The notes below the pieces were generated by a model. That model worked only from the letters and a program-made list of their open reading frames with translations. It had not been told where the DNA came from and did no database searches. This document shows, one piece after another, positions 20,942-21,667 of a DNA stretch of 21,667 nucleotides. The translations under genes and the position numbers were made by a program. The stretch covers positions 1 to 21,667 of the forward strand of contig JAKAYH010000004.1 of NCBI GenBank assembly GCA_021826835.1, given 5' to 3'. Source of the stretch: Thermoplasmata archaeon (lineage in GTDB: Archaea; Thermoplasmatota; Thermoplasmata; Thermoplasmatales; Thermoplasmataceae). How positions within the stretch are numbered: position 1 is the first letter of the stretch; the number at the start of each line of letters is the position of its first letter.

Positions 20942-21667
20942 ATGATAAAAAGAGATGGAAAAGAGGTTTCATTTGAACCGGACAAAATTACAAGGGCAAT
21001 TTACAAAGCAATGCTATCAGTCAAGATAGGAAGCATGAAAGACGCTGAACTTCTAACTCAAAAAGTAGTTGCTTCACTGTCAAATGATTTTACCAAGCCC
21101 ACAGTGGAACAGATTCAAGATAGGGTTGAAAATATTTTGATGGGCACCGAAATAGACGGGAAAAAGTTCAATGAAGTTGCAAAGTCCTACATTCTTTACA
21201 GAGAGAGAAGGAGAACTATAAGGCTCGAAAAGGAAAGGATGGGGGTAAAGGATGATCTGAAACTTTCCCTTAATGCAATAAAGGTGCTTGAATCAAGATA
21301 CCTTATCAAGGATCAGGAGGGGAAAATCATAGAAACTCCTGGTCAGATGTTCAGGAGAGTTGCAGAACATGTAGGTATCATTGATGCATTGTACGATTAT
21401 ATATCATATGAAAAAACAGGAAAATTACCAAAAGGTGCCACAAAACTTTCCTCTATTTCTGAAACTCAATTGTCCGTGCTCAAAAATTCATTTTCCAAAC
21501 TCTCTGTGGAGAAGGGAATAAAAGGAACATTCGAAGATTTTCTGGATTTCTTGTATACAAAGGGAACAATAGCTCCTAAGACCATTGATGAATTTGAGGA
21601 AATGATGACAAGTTTGGAATATGTACCTAATTCCCCAACTCTTATGAATGCAGGTGCACCACTGGGT
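20942..21667 (+). CDS. Ribonucleotide reductase large subunit, N-terminal part (probably class II)
   Basis: Open frame of 242 codons running off the window. It begins with an ATP-cone regulatory domain (IKRDGKEVSFEPDKITRAI, about residues 2-20, then about 70 more), followed by the reductase N-terminal domain with ALDYLI-like SRYLIKDQEGKIIETPGQMFRRVAEHV and ending PNSPTLMNAGAPLG, a block common to class I and II catalytic subunits. No partner small-subunit gene is seen, and an adenosylcobalamin synthesis gene lies upstream in the window, which suggests class II (NrdJ). The start is uncertain: the ATG at 20942, or the TTG at 20930, which has GGTGAG five bases before it. A TATA-like TTTAAAATA lies near 20877-20885. 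Confidence 0.88.
   Translation, partial: MIKRDGKEVSFEPDKITRAIYKAMLSVKIGSMKDAELLTQKVVASLSNDFTKPTVEQIQDRVENILMGTEIDGKKFNEVAKSYILYRERRRTIRLEKERMGVKDDLKLSLNAIKVLESRYLIKDQEGKIIETPGQMFRRVAEHVGIIDALYDYISYEKTGKLPKGATKLSSISETQLSVLKNSFSKLSVEKGIKGTFEDFLDFLYTKGTIAPKTIDEFEEMMTSLEYVPNSPTLMNAGAPLG

Noticed and set aside
20902..20976. Short ORF starting at the ATG upstream of the ribonucleotide reductase
   Set aside because: It is out of frame with the reductase, stops after 24 codons and has no SD; the reductase reading frame is clear from the ATP-cone motif.
1..21667. CRISPR array, rRNA genes, intact insertion sequence or replication origin
   Set aside because: No regularly spaced direct repeats, rRNA-like stretches, transposase genes or origin-type repeats were seen on reading the window.

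Overview
The window looks like a chromosome segment of a heterotrophic, acid-adapted euryarchaeon of the order Thermoplasmatales (Ferroplasma, Acidiplasma, Picrophilus or Cuniculiplasma type). This rests on several points. The DNA is AT-rich. The tRNA gene lacks an encoded CCA. TATA boxes lie about 25 bases upstream of leaderless starts, while internal operon genes carry Shine-Dalgarno (SD) motifs such as GGAGG, AGGTGA and GGTGAT. The gene families are archaeal: protein disulfide oxidoreductase, DRG GTPase with a TGS domain, split formiminotransferase and cyclodeaminase. The genus is an inference. In several operon genes the longest open frame begins at a GTG or ATG that is really part of the SD, so the listed starts are often a few codons further in.

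Layout. (1) 1-1057: the 3' part of an ABC-2 type exporter operon on the minus strand (ATPase, then a permease cut by the window edge). (2) 1181-1253: tRNA-Thr(UGU). (3) 1288-4625, minus strand: a compact four-gene sulfur operon, DsrE2-like, TusA-like, YeeE/YedE (TsuA-like) transporter, then an SQR-like flavoprotein, with a 16-bp palindrome on its TATA box. (4) 4626-5149: non-coding or degenerate DNA. (5) 5150-5809: a seven-segment membrane protein of no recognised family. (6) 6071-7312, plus: a second SQR-type flavoprotein that has the three-cysteine pattern. (7) 7379-9705, minus: cytochrome bd oxidase, CydA then CydB. (8) 9903-11967, plus: a small HMA metallochaperone, a mercuric-reductase-like flavoprotein and a DUF302 protein in one operon. 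(9) 12079-13678, minus: an unknown protein, a metallophosphoesterase and a small membrane protein. (10) 13764-17811: PduO-type cobalamin adenosyltransferase, MBL-fold hydrolase (minus), protein disulfide oxidoreductase, an overlooked 53-residue protein (minus), a small membrane protein, a 22-codon ORF and a DRG-type GTPase. (11) 17838-20726, minus: threonine ammonia-lyase, formimidoyl-THF cyclodeaminase and glutamate formimidoyltransferase. (12) 20942-end: the N-terminus of a ribonucleotide reductase large subunit, probably class II.

How the genes may fit together. Regions 3 to 7 read as a sulfane-sulfur and sulfide module. The transporter would import thiosulfate or a related sulfur species, TusA and DsrE2 would carry persulfide sulfur in the cytoplasm, the two flavoproteins would move electrons between sulfur species and quinone, and cytochrome bd would re-oxidise the quinol. 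The HMA/MerA-like/DUF302 operon next door looks like a thiol-based metal detoxification unit, with the HMA domain as a separate protein instead of fused to MerA. The cobalamin adenosyltransferase and the probable class II ribonucleotide reductase are functionally linked, since the former makes the cofactor the latter would use. No transcriptional regulator, transposase gene or CRISPR array was seen. The most interesting points are the four-gene sulfur operon with its palindromic promoter, the two non-equivalent SQR paralogues beside cytochrome bd, and several short genes below normal annotation cut-offs.
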